Below, one piece after another: positions 4,679-6,771 of a stretch of DNA of 6,771 nt; the first letter of the stretch is position 1; each line of letters opens with the position of its first letter. The position numbers and the translations under genes are program-made. Origin of the DNA: a bacterium (GTDB lineage: Bacteria > Ratteibacteria > UBA8468 > B48-G9 > JAFGKM01); NCBI GenBank assembly GCA_035370465.1, contig DAOOVW010000065.1:1-6771 (forward strand), read 5' to 3'. Below the pieces are notes generated by a model that saw nothing but the letters and a program-made list of their open reading frames with translations, was not told the DNA's origin and made no database searches.

Positions 4679-6771
4679 ATGACAAAAGAAGAAAAGTTTT
4701 ACAAAGCATTGCAAGATGTTTTTATCGGTGCCAAAATTGAGGGAACAGGTGGTTTTATCAACCTGATGAGAATAAAATCAAATTATTACCGCAAGATAGA
4801 AGATATCCTCAAGAAAGATATTGAATCGGCTCTAAAAAACTATCCAAAATTTAGAGATGAACTTTTTGATAAACTTTACTCCTTTTTTAACAGATATTTT
4901 ACTGAAAGTGGTTCAATTTATTTTAACCAAACTCCTTTTCATAACAATGTTTATGAAAAAGTTTACACAGATGAAAAAGATGTTGTTTTATTCTGGAAAA
5001 CGCAGATGCTTTACTATGTCAAAACAGACCGAATTTTCAGGAGTTTGCCTTTTGAATTTGATGGTCTTAAGTTTTTCTTTGATGCTTCAACAATAGAAAA
5101 CAAAAAAAGCAATGAAAAACGCTCAGTAGTTTTTGAATTAGACAAAATTCGTGAAGACAACACAATTGTTTTCAGTGTTTCTTATTCTGAAAGAGGGACA
5201 AAAACAAAACAAGACGAGATATTAAAAAATATAAAGAAAAAAGGCATAGCGATTACGGAAGAGCAATTGGAACGTGCTTTTAGAGTTTTTGAAAAACAGA
5301 GTGAAGTAGATTTTTTTATAAACAAAAATGCCAAAGCATTTCTGCAAGAGCAGTTTAAACTCTGGAGTTATCAATATTTTTGGGAAGGGTCTCAAGAGTG
5401 GGGTGCGGATAGAGTTAATCAACTGCAAATTTTAAAAGATATCGCCTTCAAAATTATTGATTTTATCGGGCAGTTTGAAGATGAACTGGTAAAAATATGG
5501 AACAAGCCAAAGTTTGTTAAAAACTCCAACTATGTGATTACACTGGATAGAATAAAAGACGAAAACTTGATTGAAAAAATCAAGAAGCACGTGGGCATTA
5601 AAGAACAAATAAAAGAATGGCAAGAGATAGGAATAGTTGATAAGAATTTTAAGATAAAAGAAATTTTTGAAATAGATTTAACAGGGAAACATCTCTCAAA
5701 AAAATACGAACACTTACCTATTGATACAAAATATTTCAAAGATTTAGAAATTGAAATTTTAAGTCAGTTTGACGACTTAGATAAATCATTAGACGGTTGG
5801 TTGATAAAATCCGAAAACTATCAAGTATTAAACACAATTCTGCCGAAATTCAAAGAAAAAGTGCAGACGATATATATTGATCCGCCATTTAATTTAAATT
5901 CATCAGACCAATTTTTATATCGCACTAATTACAAAGATGCGAATTGGGCAACGCTTCTTGAAAATCGTTTGCGAATAGCAAAAGATTGGTTGAATGAAAA
6001 AGGAAGTATTTTTGTTAGATGTGATTATAATGGCAACTGGATTGTAAGATGTTTGATGGATGATATTTTTGGAAGAGAAAATTTTAGAAATGAGATTTTT
6101 GTTAAAAGAGGATATGTGCCAAAAGGATTAACCAACCAATATTTAACAGGTATTGATTCAATATTCTTCTACGCAAAAGATGTTAACAAAATGGCTTTTA
6201 AGGGTGCAAAAAGAAAAATTAGAGAAGAAGATAGACAATGGATTTCTTTAGATATGCCAGGGCAAAGAAGAACTTATGAATTACAGGTAAGATATTTCTT
6301 TGGCAAACCATGGTTACCTCCAAAAGGACAACATTGGGGTTTATCGCAACAAAAAATAACTGAATATGAAAAATTGGAATGGATAAGAATTAATCCCGGC
6401 AGAAAATATATTGATACACAAGGCAATACAGTTAAAGGAATGCCGGAATATCTTAAAGAACCAGAATTACTTTTAGATACAAATTGGACTGATATAAAAA
6501 GTTACGAAACTCATAACACTTTCTTTGCCACCGAAAATTCAGAAATACTACTTAAGAGAGTAATTGAGGGAATGGAATATGACAAACAATTAATCATAAT
6601 GGATTTCTTCCTTGGCTCTGGCACAACCACCGCAGTAGCACATAAACTTGGTAGAAAATGGATTGGCGTTGAGATGGGAGAACATTTTTATAGTGTAGTT
6701 TTGCCGAGAATGAAGAAAGTTTTGGCTTATGATAAATCTGGTATTTCAAAAGAAGTAAAGGAATATCAGGG
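4679..6771 (+). CDS. Beta-class DNA adenine methyltransferase, Mod/COG2189 type, 3' end outside the window
   Basis: The frame is open from ATG at 4679 to the window edge: 697 complete codons with no stop. It transfers a methyl group from S-adenosylmethionine, most likely to N6 of adenine in a specific DNA site. Catalytic motif IV is DPPF (401-404) in TIYIDPPFNLNSSDQF, preceded by WLIKSENYQVLN (374-385). The AdoMet-binding motif I comes later, MDFFLGSGTTTAV (641-653), followed by WIGVEMGEHF. The order IV then I is that of the beta class used by type III Mod subunits. The long N-terminal region has a strongly conserved-looking block at about 60-118, with FFNRYFTESGSIYF, VLFWKTQMLYYVKTDR. The TAA at 4670-4672 leaves ATG 4679 as the only upstream start, yet no good ribosome binding site precedes it. 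A restriction subunit would be expected downstream, outside the window, so type III or an orphan or type II-like system cannot be told apart. It is divergent from the DUF2325 gene. Confidence 0.9.
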   Translation, partial: MTKEEKFYKALQDVFIGAKIEGTGGFINLMRIKSNYYRKIEDILKKDIESALKNYPKFRDELFDKLYSFFNRYFTESGSIYFNQTPFHNNVYEKVYTDEKDVVLFWKTQMLYYVKTDRIFRSLPFEFDGLKFFFDASTIENKKSNEKRSVVFELDKIREDNTIVFSVSYSERGTKTKQDEILKNIKKKGIAITEEQLERAFRVFEKQSEVDFFINKNAKAFLQEQFKLWSYQYFWEGSQEWGADRVNQLQILKDIAFKIIDFIGQFEDELVKIWNKPKFVKNSNYVITLDRIKDENLIEKIKKHVGIKEQIKEWQEIGIVDKNFKIKEIFEIDLTGKHLSKKYEHLPIDTKYFKDLEIEILSQFDDLDKSLDGWLIKSENYQVLNTILPKFKEKVQTIYIDPPFNLNSSDQFLYRTNYKDANWATLLENRLRIAKDWLNEKGSIFVRCDYNGNWIVRCLMDDIFGRENFRNEIFVKRGYVPKGLTNQYLTGIDSIFFYAKDVNKMAFKGAKRKIREEDRQWISLDMPGQRRTYELQVRYFFGKPWLPPKGQHWGLSQQKITEYEKLEWIRINPGRKYIDTQGNTVKGMPEYLKEPELLLDTNWTDIKSYETHNTFFATENSEILLKRVIEGMEYDKQLIIMDFFLGSGTTTAVAHKLGRKWIGVEMGEHFYSVVLPRMKKVLAYDKSGISKEVKEYQ

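Noticed and set aside
4857..5096. Plus-strand frame of 79 residues
   Set aside because: It lies in another frame inside the methyltransferase gene, whose own frame has conserved-looking sequence there.
5222..5739. Three minus-strand frames of 63-69 residues
   Set aside because: All are antisense to the methyltransferase gene, with no ribosome binding sites or motifs of note.

Overview
The window is an AT-rich stretch of bacterial DNA. Genes with clear AGGAGG/GGAGG ribosome binding sites, sigma70-like -10 boxes, a type II toxin-antitoxin remnant and a DNA methyltransferase gene all point to a bacterium. The species cannot be told from the sequence. A short GAAGCAATCTC fragment resembles dispersed repeats I remember from several mostly uncultured phyla, but that is weak evidence.

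Layout. (1) Bases 3-336, plus strand: the tail of an antitoxin gene (Phd/YefM-like), overlapped by a RelE/ParE-type toxin gene that carries an in-frame amber codon at codon 7, so the toxin is probably dead. (2) Bases 337-776: no gene, but a cluster of AATGTCNG octamers and a possible minus-strand terminator. (3) Bases 777-1646, minus strand: a 289-residue protein with an N-terminal PD-(D/E)XK nuclease-like domain (E-x-Q variant) and a DUF5655-like C-terminus. (4) Bases 1797-1939, minus strand: a possible frameshifted gene remnant. (5) Bases 1932-2771, minus strand: an unrecognised 279-residue helical protein with a KSLHIFAPYYFPLID motif. (6) Bases 2901-4424, minus strand: a 507-residue multidomain protein made of a helical N-terminal domain, TPR-like repeats, a four-cysteine zinc-ribbon-like segment and a C-terminal DUF2325-like domain. 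(7) Bases 4425-4678: a divergent promoter region. (8) Base 4679 to the window end, plus strand: the first 697 codons of a beta-class DNA adenine methyltransferase of the Mod/COG2189 type (DPPF at residue 401, FLGSGTT at 644), running off the edge.

How the parts may work together. A long-form modification methyltransferase, a nuclease-like protein, a TPR/DUF2325 protein and a toxin-antitoxin remnant within 7 kb look like a defence island. The most interesting unit is the divergent pair at 4424 and 4679 together with the 1932-2771 gene. The N-terminal domain of the 507-residue protein and the C-terminal half of the 279-residue protein appear to share the same L-(H/R)-x-x-x-P-x-x-(F/Y) helical module, which suggests a two-protein system with a common ligand- or nucleic-acid-binding fold. 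That link is inference from reading the sequences, not from a computed alignment.
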